A DNA stretch of 12,909 nucleotides from JANMDR01 sp031376425 (lineage in GTDB: Bacteria; Pseudomonadota; Gammaproteobacteria; Burkholderiales; Usitatibacteraceae), in NCBI GenBank assembly GCA_031376425.1, contig JANMDR010000308.1, positions 1-12,909 of the forward strand, written 5' to 3'. Numbering within the stretch: position 1 is the stretch's first letter; the number at the start of each line of letters is the position of its first letter. The notes beneath the pieces are model-generated. The model worked only from the letters and a program-made list of their open reading frames with translations, had not been told where the DNA came from and made no database searches. Made by a program: the position numbers and the translations under genes. Positions 1-7,403 of the stretch are shown piece by piece.

Positions 1-593
1 TTAAAGGTAAAACAGGCTCATTGACTGCATTGCCAGTGATTGAAACCGCCGCTGGCGACGTTTCAGCATTCGTGCCAACTAACGTGATTTCGATTACTGA
101 TGGTCAGATTTTCTTGGAATCAGATTTGTTTAACGCCGGTATTCGCCCAGCGATTAACGCGGGTATCTCGGTATCGCGCGTGGGTGGTGCAGCACAAACT
201 AAGGTCATCAAAAACCTCGGTGGTGGTGTGCGTTTGGCCTTGGCGCAGTATCGCGAGCTAGCAGCGTTTGCGCAATTCGCGTCTGATCTTGATGAAGCTA
301 CGCGTAAGCAGCTTGAGCGTGGTCGTATGGTGACTGAATTGATGAAGCAAGCCCAATACCAGCCGTTGCAAGTAAATGAAATGGCGCTGACATTGTTTGC
401 CGCTAATAACGGTTATTTGGACGATGTTGAAGTGAAGCGTGCCTTGGCGTTTGAAAAAGCGCTATCCAGCTTCATGAAAACAAAGTACGGCAGCTTGATG
501 GATAAAATCGAATCTTCGAAAGCGATGAGCAAAGAAGATGATGCAGCGATGCATGATGCGATTAAAGACTTCAAGAAAACCGGTAGCTACTAA
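1..593 (+). CDS. atpA: F1 ATP synthase subunit alpha, C-terminal part (5' end outside window)
   Basis: This is the C-terminal part of the non-catalytic alpha subunit of the F1 sector of ATP synthase, a cytoplasmic-face membrane-associated complex. The reading frame is open from base 3, so the gene begins upstream. The visible ~197 codons start inside the nucleotide-binding domain with GKTGSLTALPVIET and continue through PTNVISITDGQIFLE, NAGIRPAINAGISVSRVGG (which holds the alpha-subunit arginine finger in SVSRVGG) and the helical C-terminal domain (LAQYRELAAFAQFASDLD, ATRKQLERG). The match to proteobacterial AtpA is close and the C-terminus is full length, ending KKTGSY. A TTG at base 21 lies within the gene and is not its start. 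atpG follows after a 60-base gap, as in the standard atpIBEFHAGDC order. Confidence 0.97.
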   Translation, partial: KGKTGSLTALPVIETAAGDVSAFVPTNVISITDGQIFLESDLFNAGIRPAINAGISVSRVGGAAQTKVIKNLGGGVRLALAQYRELAAFAQFASDLDEATRKQLERGRMVTELMKQAQYQPLQVNEMALTLFAANNGYLDDVEVKRALAFEKALSSFMKTKYGSLMDKIESSKAMSKEDDAAMHDAIKDFKKTGSY

Positions 594-653
594 AGTTGCT
601 GCTGTTTTAAATTTTGTCATTGCATTCCAACAGGTTTGATTTAAGAGACCAAT

Positions 654-1520
654 ATGGCCGGTTCTAAAGAGATTCGCACCAAGATTAAGAGCGTAGAAAA
701 CACGCGCAAGATCACTAAAGCGATGGAAATGGTTGCAGCATCGAAGATGCGCAAGGCGCAGGAGCGCATGCGTGCGGCGCGTCCGTACGGCGAAAAAATT
801 CGCAGCGTCTGCGCTAACCTCTCCCATGCAACTGCGGATTATAAGCATCCCTTCCTCGTGAAGCGCGATAATATAAAGCGTATTGGCGTGATTGTAGTGA
901 CGTCTGACAAAGGGCTTTGCGGCGGGTTGAATACCAACGTTTTGCGTTTGTTGGTCACCAAAGTGAAAGAATGGGAGGGCGCTAAGGTTGAAGTGCAAGG
1001 CACGGCGATTGGTGGTAAGGGCTTCGGTTTTATGTCGCGTTATGGCATGAATATTCCATCCCACGTAATCGGTCTGGGCGACAAGCCACATTTAGACCAG
1101 TTAATCGGTGCCATTAAACTCCAGCTTGATGCCTATACCAAAGGTGAAATCGACGCCTTGCATATTTGCTATACCAAGTTCATCAACACGATGAAGCAAG
1201 AGCCCGTATGTGAGCAGTTACTTCCGTTGTCAGGCGAGCGTTTAGGTGCGCCCGACACGAGTTGGGATTATCTCTACGAACCAGATCCGCAAACTGTGCT
1301 GGATCAATTGCTTATTCGCTACATTGAAGCCTTAATTTACCAAGCCGTTTCTGAAAATATCGCGTCAGAGCAGTCGGCTCGTATGGTGGCGATGAAAGCC
1401 GCATCGGATAACGCCAAAACGGTAATCGGCGAATTAAAACTGATTTATAACAAGTCTCGGCAAGCGGCAATTACCAAGGAAATTTCGGAAATTGTTGGCG
1501 GCGCGGCGGCTTTGGCTTAG
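654..1520 (+). CDS. atpG: F1 ATP synthase subunit gamma
   Basis: This is the central rotating shaft of F1, coupling proton flow through Fo to conformational cycling of the beta subunits. At 288 residues it has the usual bacterial length. The N-terminal coiled-coil helix is canonical (EIRTKIKSVENTRKITKAM, then MVAASKMRKAQ), and the C-terminal helix carries the conserved AMKAASDNAKTVIGEL and EIVGGAAAL. The central Rossmann-like domain contains VVTSDKGLCGGLN at about residues 83-95. The ATG at 654 follows an AAGAG-like Shine-Dalgarno about 7 bases upstream and gives the expected MAGSKEIR start. It lies between atpA and atpD, 60 bases from each, so it belongs to the same transcript. Nothing is missing. 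Confidence 0.98.
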   Translation: MAGSKEIRTKIKSVENTRKITKAMEMVAASKMRKAQERMRAARPYGEKIRSVCANLSHATADYKHPFLVKRDNIKRIGVIVVTSDKGLCGGLNTNVLRLLVTKVKEWEGAKVEVQGTAIGGKGFGFMSRYGMNIPSHVIGLGDKPHLDQLIGAIKLQLDAYTKGEIDALHICYTKFINTMKQEPVCEQLLPLSGERLGAPDTSWDYLYEPDPQTVLDQLLIRYIEALIYQAVSENIASEQSARMVAMKAASDNAKTVIGELKLIYNKSRQAAITKEISEIVGGAAALA

Positions 1521-1580
1521 CAAAAAACTAAGTAAAAAATTAAACACTGATTAGCACTAAACATCGAATAGGAATCCAAC

Positions 1581-2978
1581 ATGAATGCAGTGACCCAAAA
1601 TACATCAGGCGAAATCGTACAGATTATCGGCGCTGTGGTTGACGTAGAATTCGATCGCAAACATATGCCAAAAGTTTATGATGCGCTTAAGCAAGACCAA
1701 ATTGGTCTAACGCTTGAAGTGCAACAGCAGCTAGGTGACGGCTTGGTGCGTACCATTGCGCTCGGTTCTACTGATGGTATGAAGCGCGGCATGCGCGTTG
1801 AAAATACCGGCAAGCCGATTATGGTGCCAGTGGGCAAAGCCACATTGGGTCGTATTATGGATGTGTTGGGTCGCCCGATTGATGAAGCTGGCCCAGTGAG
1901 TGGTGAAACCTTGCGCGGTATTCATCAAAAAGCACCAACATTTGATGAGTTGTCGCCAAGCCAAGATTTGTTAGAGACCGGCATTAAAGTTATCGATTTG
2001 ATTTGCCCGTTTGCTAAAGGCGGTAAGGTGGGCTTGTTCGGTGGTGCCGGTGTGTGCAAGACCGTAAACATGATGGAACTCATCAACAACATTGCCAAGC
2101 AACACGGTGGCTATTCGGTATTTGCTGGTGTAGGCGAGCGTACCCGTGAAGGTAACGACTTCTACCATGAGATGAAAGACTCAAACGTTCTCGACAAAGT
2201 AGCCTTGGTTTACGGCCAGATGAATGAGCCACCAGGCAACCGTTTACGCGTGGCGTTAACCGGCTTGACGATGGCTGAGCATTTCCGTGACGAAGGCCGC
2301 GACGTATTATTTTTCGTAGACAATATCTATCGCTTCACTTTGGCCGGTACGGAAGTATCAGCCTTGTTGGGTCGTATGCCGTCAGCTGTGGGTTACCAGC
2401 CAACATTGGCGGAAGAAATGGGTCGCTTACAAGAGCGCATCACTTCTACCAAGAAGGGCTCCATTACTTCGATTCAAGCCGTTTATGTTCCAGCCGATGA
2501 CTTAACCGATCCAAGCCCGGCCACTACCTTCGGCCACTTAGATGCGACAGTGGTATTGTCACGCGACATCGCCTCATTGGGTATTTATCCGGCGGTTGAT
2601 CCGCTCGATTCTACATCGCGTCAAATTGATCCAAACGTGATCGGTGAAGAGCACTACAACACGACGCGCGCCGTACAAAATACTTTACAGCGCTATAAAG
2701 AATTGCGCGACATTATTGCTATTTTGGGTATGGACGAATTGTCCCCTGACGACAAATTGATCGTGTATCGCGCTCGCAAAATTCAGCGTTTCTTGTCCCA
2801 GCCATTTAGTGTGGCCGAAGTATTTACCGGTTCACCAGGCAAATACGTGACGCTTAAAGAAACAATTCGTGGCTTCAAAATGATCGTAAATGGCGAAGTT
2901 GATAGCTTACCAGAACAAGCCTTCTACATGGTTGGCACGATTGATGAAGCAATTGAACGCGCTAAAACAATGAAGTAA
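1581..2978 (+). CDS. atpD: F1 ATP synthase catalytic subunit beta, with a Cys in the Walker A loop
   Basis: This is the catalytic subunit of F1, making ATP from ADP and phosphate at the alpha/beta interfaces. At 465 residues it is full length. Nearly all family landmarks are intact: ETGIKVIDLICPFAKGGK before the P-loop, the catalytic Glu186-Arg187 in GVGERTREGND, the Walker B strand DVLFFVDN, YPAVDPLDSTSRQ with the nucleotide-stacking Tyr, and the DELSPDD hinge motif. The exception is the Walker A loop, which reads GGAGVCKT instead of GGAGVGKT. Cys159 (codon TGC, 2055-2057) replaces the Gly directly before the catalytic Lys160. One G-to-T change from GGC would produce it. No frameshift or stop accompanies it, so either a sequence error or a real variant is possible. 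An AGGAA Shine-Dalgarno at 1570-1574 supports the ATG at 1581. Confidence 0.98.
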   Translation: MNAVTQNTSGEIVQIIGAVVDVEFDRKHMPKVYDALKQDQIGLTLEVQQQLGDGLVRTIALGSTDGMKRGMRVENTGKPIMVPVGKATLGRIMDVLGRPIDEAGPVSGETLRGIHQKAPTFDELSPSQDLLETGIKVIDLICPFAKGGKVGLFGGAGVCKTVNMMELINNIAKQHGGYSVFAGVGERTREGNDFYHEMKDSNVLDKVALVYGQMNEPPGNRLRVALTGLTMAEHFRDEGRDVLFFVDNIYRFTLAGTEVSALLGRMPSAVGYQPTLAEEMGRLQERITSTKKGSITSIQAVYVPADDLTDPSPATTFGHLDATVVLSRDIASLGIYPAVDPLDSTSRQIDPNVIGEEHYNTTRAVQNTLQRYKELRDIIAILGMDELSPDDKLIVYRARKIQRFLSQPFSVAEVFTGSPGKYVTLKETIRGFKMIVNGEVDSLPEQAFYMVGTIDEAIERAKTMK

Positions 2979-3049
2979 GCAAATAGACTCACAAGCGTAG
3001 CGCACACTAAATTGACAGTGAATTCGTAGCAAAAATCTGGTCGCAAATT

Positions 3050-3472
3050 ATGGCAAAAACTATCCAAGTAAATATCGTCTCTGCTGAGCAAGCAATTTTC
3101 AGTGGTGAGGCCGAGCGCGTAATCGCCCCAGGCGAAAGCGGCGAGTTGGGCATTTTGCCAAGTCATGCGCCATTGATGACGCGCATCCGCCCTGGCACCG
3201 TAAAGGTAAAGCTTGTAGGTCAGGAAGCTGAAGAACTTATCTATGTTTCCGGTGGCGTTATGGAAGTGCAGCCAAAGGTAATCACCATTTTGGCAGATAC
3301 GTCGGTGCGTGCAGCGGATTTAGATGAAGCCAAATTGATGGAAGCTAAGCGCTTAGCGGAAGAAGCCTTGGCAAATCGCGCTAGCAATCATGATCGTGCC
3401 ACGGTTGAAGGCGAGCTAGCACAATTAGCCGCTCAATTGGCGGCCATACAAAAATTGCGCAGAATTAAATAA
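3050..3472 (+). CDS. atpC: F1 ATP synthase subunit epsilon
   Basis: This is the small stalk subunit that binds gamma and the Fo c-ring and can inhibit ATP hydrolysis. It has 140 residues, normal for proteobacteria. The N-terminal beta-sandwich shows VNIVSAEQAIFSGEAERV, then GELGILPSHAPLMTRIRPG and the typical YVSGGVMEVQP. The C-terminal two-helix hairpin is Ala/Leu/Arg-rich (EAKLMEAKRLAEEALANRA, then AAQLAAIQKLRR). It is the last gene of the atp operon, 71 bases after atpD, and a strong intrinsic terminator begins about 50 bases after its stop codon. No clear Shine-Dalgarno precedes the ATG at 3050, so translation may depend partly on coupling or an unstructured leader. Confidence 0.97.
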   Translation: MAKTIQVNIVSAEQAIFSGEAERVIAPGESGELGILPSHAPLMTRIRPGTVKVKLVGQEAEELIYVSGGVMEVQPKVITILADTSVRAADLDEAKLMEAKRLAEEALANRASNHDRATVEGELAQLAAQLAAIQKLRRIK

Positions 3473-3523
3473 ATTGGGTTATACTAGAAGTACCGTAACG
3501 GTTTAGAGGCGCAACACAATCCA

Positions 3524-3552
3524 GGCAGCGGAAGTTCCGCTGCCTTTTTTTT
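3524..3552 (+). terminator. Rho-independent terminator of the atp operon
   Basis: GGCAGCGG (3524-3531) pairs perfectly with CCGCTGCC (3537-3544). The AA/TT next to the loop can extend the stem, and eight T residues (3545-3552) follow immediately. It lies 52 bases after the atpC stop and separates atp transcription from glmU. This is a textbook intrinsic terminator for the plus strand. Confidence 0.95.
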
Positions 3553-4013
3553 CGTCCAAAATTAGGGTTTGTTAGCATATTGAGGTTTGAAGGGCGCATT
3601 GCAATGTCACAAAATGGGCAATGCGGAAACGGGATGCAAAGCGCTTTTCCTATGAAAACCGTAAAAATAGTTGATTGTGTTATGAAACAAAGTCGGCTTT
3701 TTAGTTTAGTCTTGCGTTTCCTATGAGCAGCTTAATATTTGCTAATACCTAGCCAATAACTCAGCCAATATCAATATGAAATCAGACTTGTCGTGCCTCT
3801 TTCAGTGTGAATGCGAAATTCAATGATATGGAATCCTTGCTTTTAGGCACTGTTACCACCTAGAATTTAGCTAGGGAACGCATAGGATGTGAATAAATGA
3901 ACGAAAATAATGCTGCAACCCTCCAAGTGTTGTAAAAAAAACACAGGTAAAAATAAATTTACGCAGCCCTGAGCCAATTTTCAAAAAAAATATTTCGAGA
4001 ACTCATTCAAATC
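3553..4013. other. AT-rich intergenic region between the atp terminator and glmU
   Basis: These 461 bases carry no convincing gene on either strand; reading frames are short. Visible items are an inverted repeat CGCATTGC (3595-3602) / GCAATGCG (3618-3625) whose left arm overlaps the perfect palindrome CATTGCAATG (3597-3606); a weak promoter candidate at 3837-3866; a small inverted repeat CCTAG (3859-3863) / CTAGG (3871-3875) overlapping its -10; a 12-codon ORF with a good AGGA Shine-Dalgarno (3897-3935); and several A-tracts just before glmU. The length and AT content suggest a regulated leader for glmU-glmS, but no known riboswitch or ribozyme is recognised. Confidence 0.6.
3837..3866 (+). 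promoter_or_regulatory. Possible sigma-70 promoter for glmU
   Basis: A TTGCTT -35-like hexamer (3837-3842) and a TAGAAT -10-like hexamer (3861-3866, one mismatch to TATAAT) are separated by 18 bases. A promoter is needed here because a strong terminator closes the upstream operon. The -35 matches only TTG, so this is a weak prediction. It would give a leader of about 140 bases before the glmU start. Confidence 0.25.
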
Positions 4014-5420
4014 ATGCAACCGTCGAAACTAACAGAACAGCCCGTTTCTCTTAATAGTCTGGGGGTGATTATTTTAGCCGCAGGTGCGGGCAAACGCATG
4101 AAATCGCCACTGCCAAAGGTATTGCAGCCCATTGGCGGTGTGCCAATGCTAGGACATGTGATTGCAACAGCCAGCAAGCTCATGCCCAAAAGCATCACTG
4201 TAGTCTACGGTCATCAAGGCGATGAAGTGCGTGCCGCATTCGCAAACAATGCGCTCACATGGGCCTTGCAATCCAAACAATTGGGCACCGGTGATGCAGT
4301 ACGCCAAGCCTTGCCGTTCTGCGCTCCAGACAGTATTGCGCTTATTTTATACGGCGATATTCCCCTTATCACCGAAGCAACAATTCGCCGTCTCTGCGCA
4401 GAAGCGACGGCGCAAAACGCTTTGGTATGGCTTACGCAAAATATGCCAAATCCTGCGGGCTTAGGGCGCATCATCCGTGACGATGCGGGGAATTTACAGG
4501 AAATCAAGAACGAGCGCGATGCCTCAGCCGAGCAAAAACAAATTAAGGAAATTTGGACTGGATTGCTGGCCTGTCCAGTGCAAAAGCTCAATGAATGGCT
4601 GCCAAAACTAGGCAAAGGTAACGCCGAGGAAGAATACTACCTTACCGATGTAATGGCATTTGCCGCCGCCGAAAACACCACGCAGTCTAGTTGTAATCCC
4701 GAACACACGTGGGAATGCGCTGGCGTAAACGATCAAATCGAACGTGCCAGAGCCGAAAGACAATACCAGTTAAACGCAGCAAATACGCTCATGGTAAATG
4801 ATGGCGTGACCTTCGCTGACCCTGCACGATTTGATCTTCGCGGTAACTTACAATGTGCTCCTAACGTCACGATAGATATCAACTGCATTTTTGAAGGCGC
4901 GGTAAATTTAGGCGATAATGTGAAAGTAGGCGCTAACTGTGTGCTTAAAGATTGTAGTATTGCGGCTGGTACACAGCTACACCCCTTCACCATGATTGAT
5001 GGTGCTGAAATTGGGGTAAATTGCAAAATAGGTCCCTATGCTAGAATTCGCCCTAATACCACTTTGGCGCAGGATGTGCATATTGGTAACTTTGTCGAAC
5101 TCAAGGCGGCTAAGGTGGCGGCGGGCAGTAAAGCCAATCATTTAAGTTATTTGGGTGACGCGGTTATTGGTAGTGGGGTGAATATTGGTGCTGGCACCAT
5201 CACTTGTAATTATGATGGTGCTCACAAATACCAAACCATTATTGAAGACAATGTGTTTGTTGGTTCCGATGTGCAATTGGTGGCTCCGGTGCGCGTGGCC
5301 GCTGGCGCTACCATTGCGGCAGGTACTACCGTGTGGCGTGATATTGAAAGCGCGGGCTTGATCTTGAATCCGAAAACGCAAACTGCCAAAAATGATTGGC
5401 AGCGTCCTGTAAAGAAGTAA
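4014..5420 (+). CDS. glmU: Bifunctional GlcN-1-P acetyltransferase / GlcNAc-1-P uridylyltransferase
   Basis: This cytoplasmic enzyme makes UDP-GlcNAc from glucosamine-1-phosphate in two steps, feeding peptidoglycan and lipopolysaccharide synthesis. It has 468 residues against 456 in E. coli; about ten extra residues lie at the N-terminus. The uridylyltransferase domain has LAAGAGKRM with Lys35, QLGTG at 89-93, the Mg-binding Asp115 in YGDIPL, and Asn239 in GVND. Two usual sugar contacts differ: Asn166 sits where E. coli has Glu154 and Trp181 where it has Asn169. The C-terminal left-handed beta-helix keeps the acetyltransferase residues Arg346, Lys364, His376, Tyr379, Asn390 and Asn399 (NHLSYLGDA, NIGAGTITCNYDG). 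It sits directly upstream of glmS, which makes the precursor sugar. No strong Shine-Dalgarno is visible; ATG 4014 is the only good start. Confidence 0.95.
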   Translation: MQPSKLTEQPVSLNSLGVIILAAGAGKRMKSPLPKVLQPIGGVPMLGHVIATASKLMPKSITVVYGHQGDEVRAAFANNALTWALQSKQLGTGDAVRQALPFCAPDSIALILYGDIPLITEATIRRLCAEATAQNALVWLTQNMPNPAGLGRIIRDDAGNLQEIKNERDASAEQKQIKEIWTGLLACPVQKLNEWLPKLGKGNAEEEYYLTDVMAFAAAENTTQSSCNPEHTWECAGVNDQIERARAERQYQLNAANTLMVNDGVTFADPARFDLRGNLQCAPNVTIDINCIFEGAVNLGDNVKVGANCVLKDCSIAAGTQLHPFTMIDGAEIGVNCKIGPYARIRPNTTLAQDVHIGNFVELKAAKVAAGSKANHLSYLGDAVIGSGVNIGAGTITCNYDGAHKYQTIIEDNVFVGSDVQLVAPVRVAAGATIAAGTTVWRDIESAGLILNPKTQTAKNDWQRPVKK

Positions 5421-5428
5421 TACGCATT

Positions 5429-5464
5429 GGCGAGAGACGTCTTCACATAAGACATCTCTCCGCC
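5429..5464 (+). promoter_or_regulatory. Long hairpin in the glmU-glmS spacer
   Basis: The left arm GGCGAGAGACGTCTT (5429-5443) pairs with AAGACATCTCTCCGCC (5449-5464) over a five-base loop, with one C/A mismatch and one bulged G. No U-tract follows, so it is not a classic terminator. It starts eight bases after the glmU stop and ends 41 bases before the glmS ATG. It could be an mRNA processing or stabilising element, or a rho-dependent or attenuating structure. In enterobacteria the glmU-glmS mRNA is cleaved near the glmU stop, so a processing role is a reasonable guess, not shown here. Confidence 0.6.
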
Positions 5465-5505
5465 ATTAAATCAAAAACTTAAATCACTCAAAAACGAACT
5501 CAACT

Positions 5506-7383
5506 ATGTGTGGCATCGTAGCAGCCATTGCGCAACGCAATATTGTTTCAATCCTCACGGACGGATTGAGTAAGCTTGAATATCGGGGCTATGATTCTGC
5601 TGGAATTGCAGTGATCCGTGATGAATCGGCTAACCCAGCAGCACAAAATAATGTCATACAAACGATGCGCCGCACTGGCCGTGTGGCGCAGTTGGTCGCG
5701 CAGATTGCTGCGGATAATATCACTGGCACGCGTGGAATTGGTCACACCCGTTGGGCAACGCACGGTGGGGTGACGGAAGCCAATGCTCACCCGCATACTT
5801 CCAACGAAAATATTGCGGTAGTACATAACGGTATCATCGAAAATGCTGGTTACCATAAAGCCATTTTGATGGCACAAGGCTATGTATTTAGCTCGCAAAC
5901 CGATACGGAAGTTATTGCCCACTTAATTGATGCTTGCTATCGCAGCAGCAAAAATTTACTCATCGCTACCCAGCGAGCGGTAGCGCAATTGGAAGGCGCT
6001 TACGCCATCGCCGTGCTGTGTCGCGATGAACCCGATACGATTACCTGCGCTCGCCGTGGTTGCCCATTGCTTATTGGTGTGGGTAAAGCGGGCGAAAATT
6101 TTATTGCCTCTGATGCCAGCGCCATCATTGCCGAGACCGATACTGTCATTTACCTAGAAGAAGGTGATGTGGCATGCGTGACTGAAACCACAGTGCAAAT
6201 TTTTGATGCGCAGGCACTGCCTGTCTCACGAGCCAAAGTAACGCTAGACGTCGCCGCTGAAGACGGTGTGTTGGGTGTGTATCAGCATTATATGCAAAAA
6301 GAAATTCATGAACAACCACGTGCGGCTGCCGACACTCTAGCGCCTTGGATTGCCGAAGATGCCGATTTACCGTTAACTGATGCGCAATTAGGCGCAGGTG
6401 CAGCCGTCATTTTGCGTGAGGCACCGGCAGTCCTCATCCTTGCTAGCGGCTCTAGTTATTTGGCGGGCTTGGTTGCTAAATACTGGATTGAATCCCTAGC
6501 CGGTGTTGCTTGTCACGTGGAATATGGGCATGAATACCGCTATCGCGTCAGCGTGCCGAATCCGCAGCAGTTGGTCATTGCCATTTCGCAATCTGGTGAA
6601 ACCTTAGATACTTTAGAAGCGGTAAAGCGTGCCAAGCAGCTTGGCCATACCCATATCTTAGCGCTCTGCAATGTGCCGCAAAGTGCCATTCCCCGAGCCT
6701 CTTCAATCGTTTACTTGACGCGCGCGGGGAAAGAAATTGGAGTCGCATCTACCAAAGCCTTTGTGACGCAATTATGCGCCCTGTTTACGCTAACCTTAAT
6801 GCTCGGTCGTGAGCGTGGAACGCTTAGCATCGCGCAATTGCAAGAATACGTGGCGCTGTTACGCACCTTACCTAGTAGCTTGCAGCACGCCCTTAATTTA
6901 GAGCCGCAAATTATGTTGTGGGCAGAGCGCTTTGCTAAAAAAGATCATGCCCTGTTTTTAGGTCGTGGTGCTCATTATCCAATCGCTCAAGAGGGTGCCC
7001 TAAAGCTTAAAGAAATTACCTATATACATGCCGAAGCCTATGCTGCAGGCGAGTTAAAACACGGCCCTTTAGCCTTGGTAGACGCGCAAATGCCGGTAGT
7101 GGTCATTGCCCCTAATGATGCATTGATTGAAAAACTAAAATCTAATATGTCAGAAGTGAGCGCACGTGGCGGTGAATTGTTTGTATTTGCTGACGCCGAT
7201 AGCCATTTTGAAGAAGTACCAGGCGAGGGCGTGCATGTGATTCGCACACCGCGTCATTTAGGGATTTTATCGCCCATCGTGCATAGTGTGCCGGTGCAAT
7301 TGTTGGCGTACCATACGGCTTTGCAGCGCGGTACCGACGTGGATAAGCCGCGCAATTTGGCTAAAAGCGTCACCGTGGAATAG
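5506..7383 (+). CDS. glmS: Glutamine-fructose-6-phosphate aminotransferase (isomerizing)
   Basis: This enzyme makes glucosamine-6-phosphate from fructose-6-phosphate and glutamine, the first committed step of the hexosamine pathway. It is full length at 625 residues (609 in E. coli). The N-terminal class II glutaminase domain begins MCGIVAAIAQR with nucleophile Cys2, and has Arg82 in GHTRWATHG, Asn108-Gly109 in VVHNGIIEN and Asp133 in QTDTEV. Two SIS sugar-isomerase domains follow: LASGSSYLAG with ISQSGETLDTLEA, then LGRGAHYPIAQEGALKLKE and the active-site AEAYAAGELKHGPLAL. The C-terminus NLAKSVTVE carries the catalytic Lys620. In the first SIS domain the usual ACGTSY is ASGSSY, a mild change. 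The start has no obvious Shine-Dalgarno, but Cys2 fixes it. Some of the extra length is an insertion near residues 40-50. Confidence 0.97.
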   Translation: MCGIVAAIAQRNIVSILTDGLSKLEYRGYDSAGIAVIRDESANPAAQNNVIQTMRRTGRVAQLVAQIAADNITGTRGIGHTRWATHGGVTEANAHPHTSNENIAVVHNGIIENAGYHKAILMAQGYVFSSQTDTEVIAHLIDACYRSSKNLLIATQRAVAQLEGAYAIAVLCRDEPDTITCARRGCPLLIGVGKAGENFIASDASAIIAETDTVIYLEEGDVACVTETTVQIFDAQALPVSRAKVTLDVAAEDGVLGVYQHYMQKEIHEQPRAAADTLAPWIAEDADLPLTDAQLGAGAAVILREAPAVLILASGSSYLAGLVAKYWIESLAGVACHVEYGHEYRYRVSVPNPQQLVIAISQSGETLDTLEAVKRAKQLGHTHILALCNVPQSAIPRASSIVYLTRAGKEIGVASTKAFVTQLCALFTLTLMLGRERGTLSIAQLQEYVALLRTLPSSLQHALNLEPQIMLWAERFAKKDHALFLGRGAHYPIAQEGALKLKEITYIHAEAYAAGELKHGPLALVDAQMPVVVIAPNDALIEKLKSNMSEVSARGGELFVFADADSHFEEVPGEGVHVIRTPRHLGILSPIVHSVPVQLLAYHTALQRGTDVDKPRNLAKSVTVE

Positions 7384-7403
7384 CACATATCTAACTTAAA
7401 ATT

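Noticed and set aside
462..1091. 209-codon open frame on the minus strand
   Set aside because: It lies opposite the end of atpA and the start of atpG, both certain genes, and its product is His/Arg/Phe-rich with no family features.
3652..3726. 24-codon ORF starting MKTVKIVDC in the atpC-glmU gap
   Set aside because: There is no Shine-Dalgarno, it is short and AT-rich, and nothing around it supports translation.
5421..5505. glmS ribozyme or known riboswitch upstream of glmS
   Set aside because: The spacer is only 85 bases and lacks the ribozyme's core; that class is typical of Gram-positive bacteria. Only the simple hairpin is seen.
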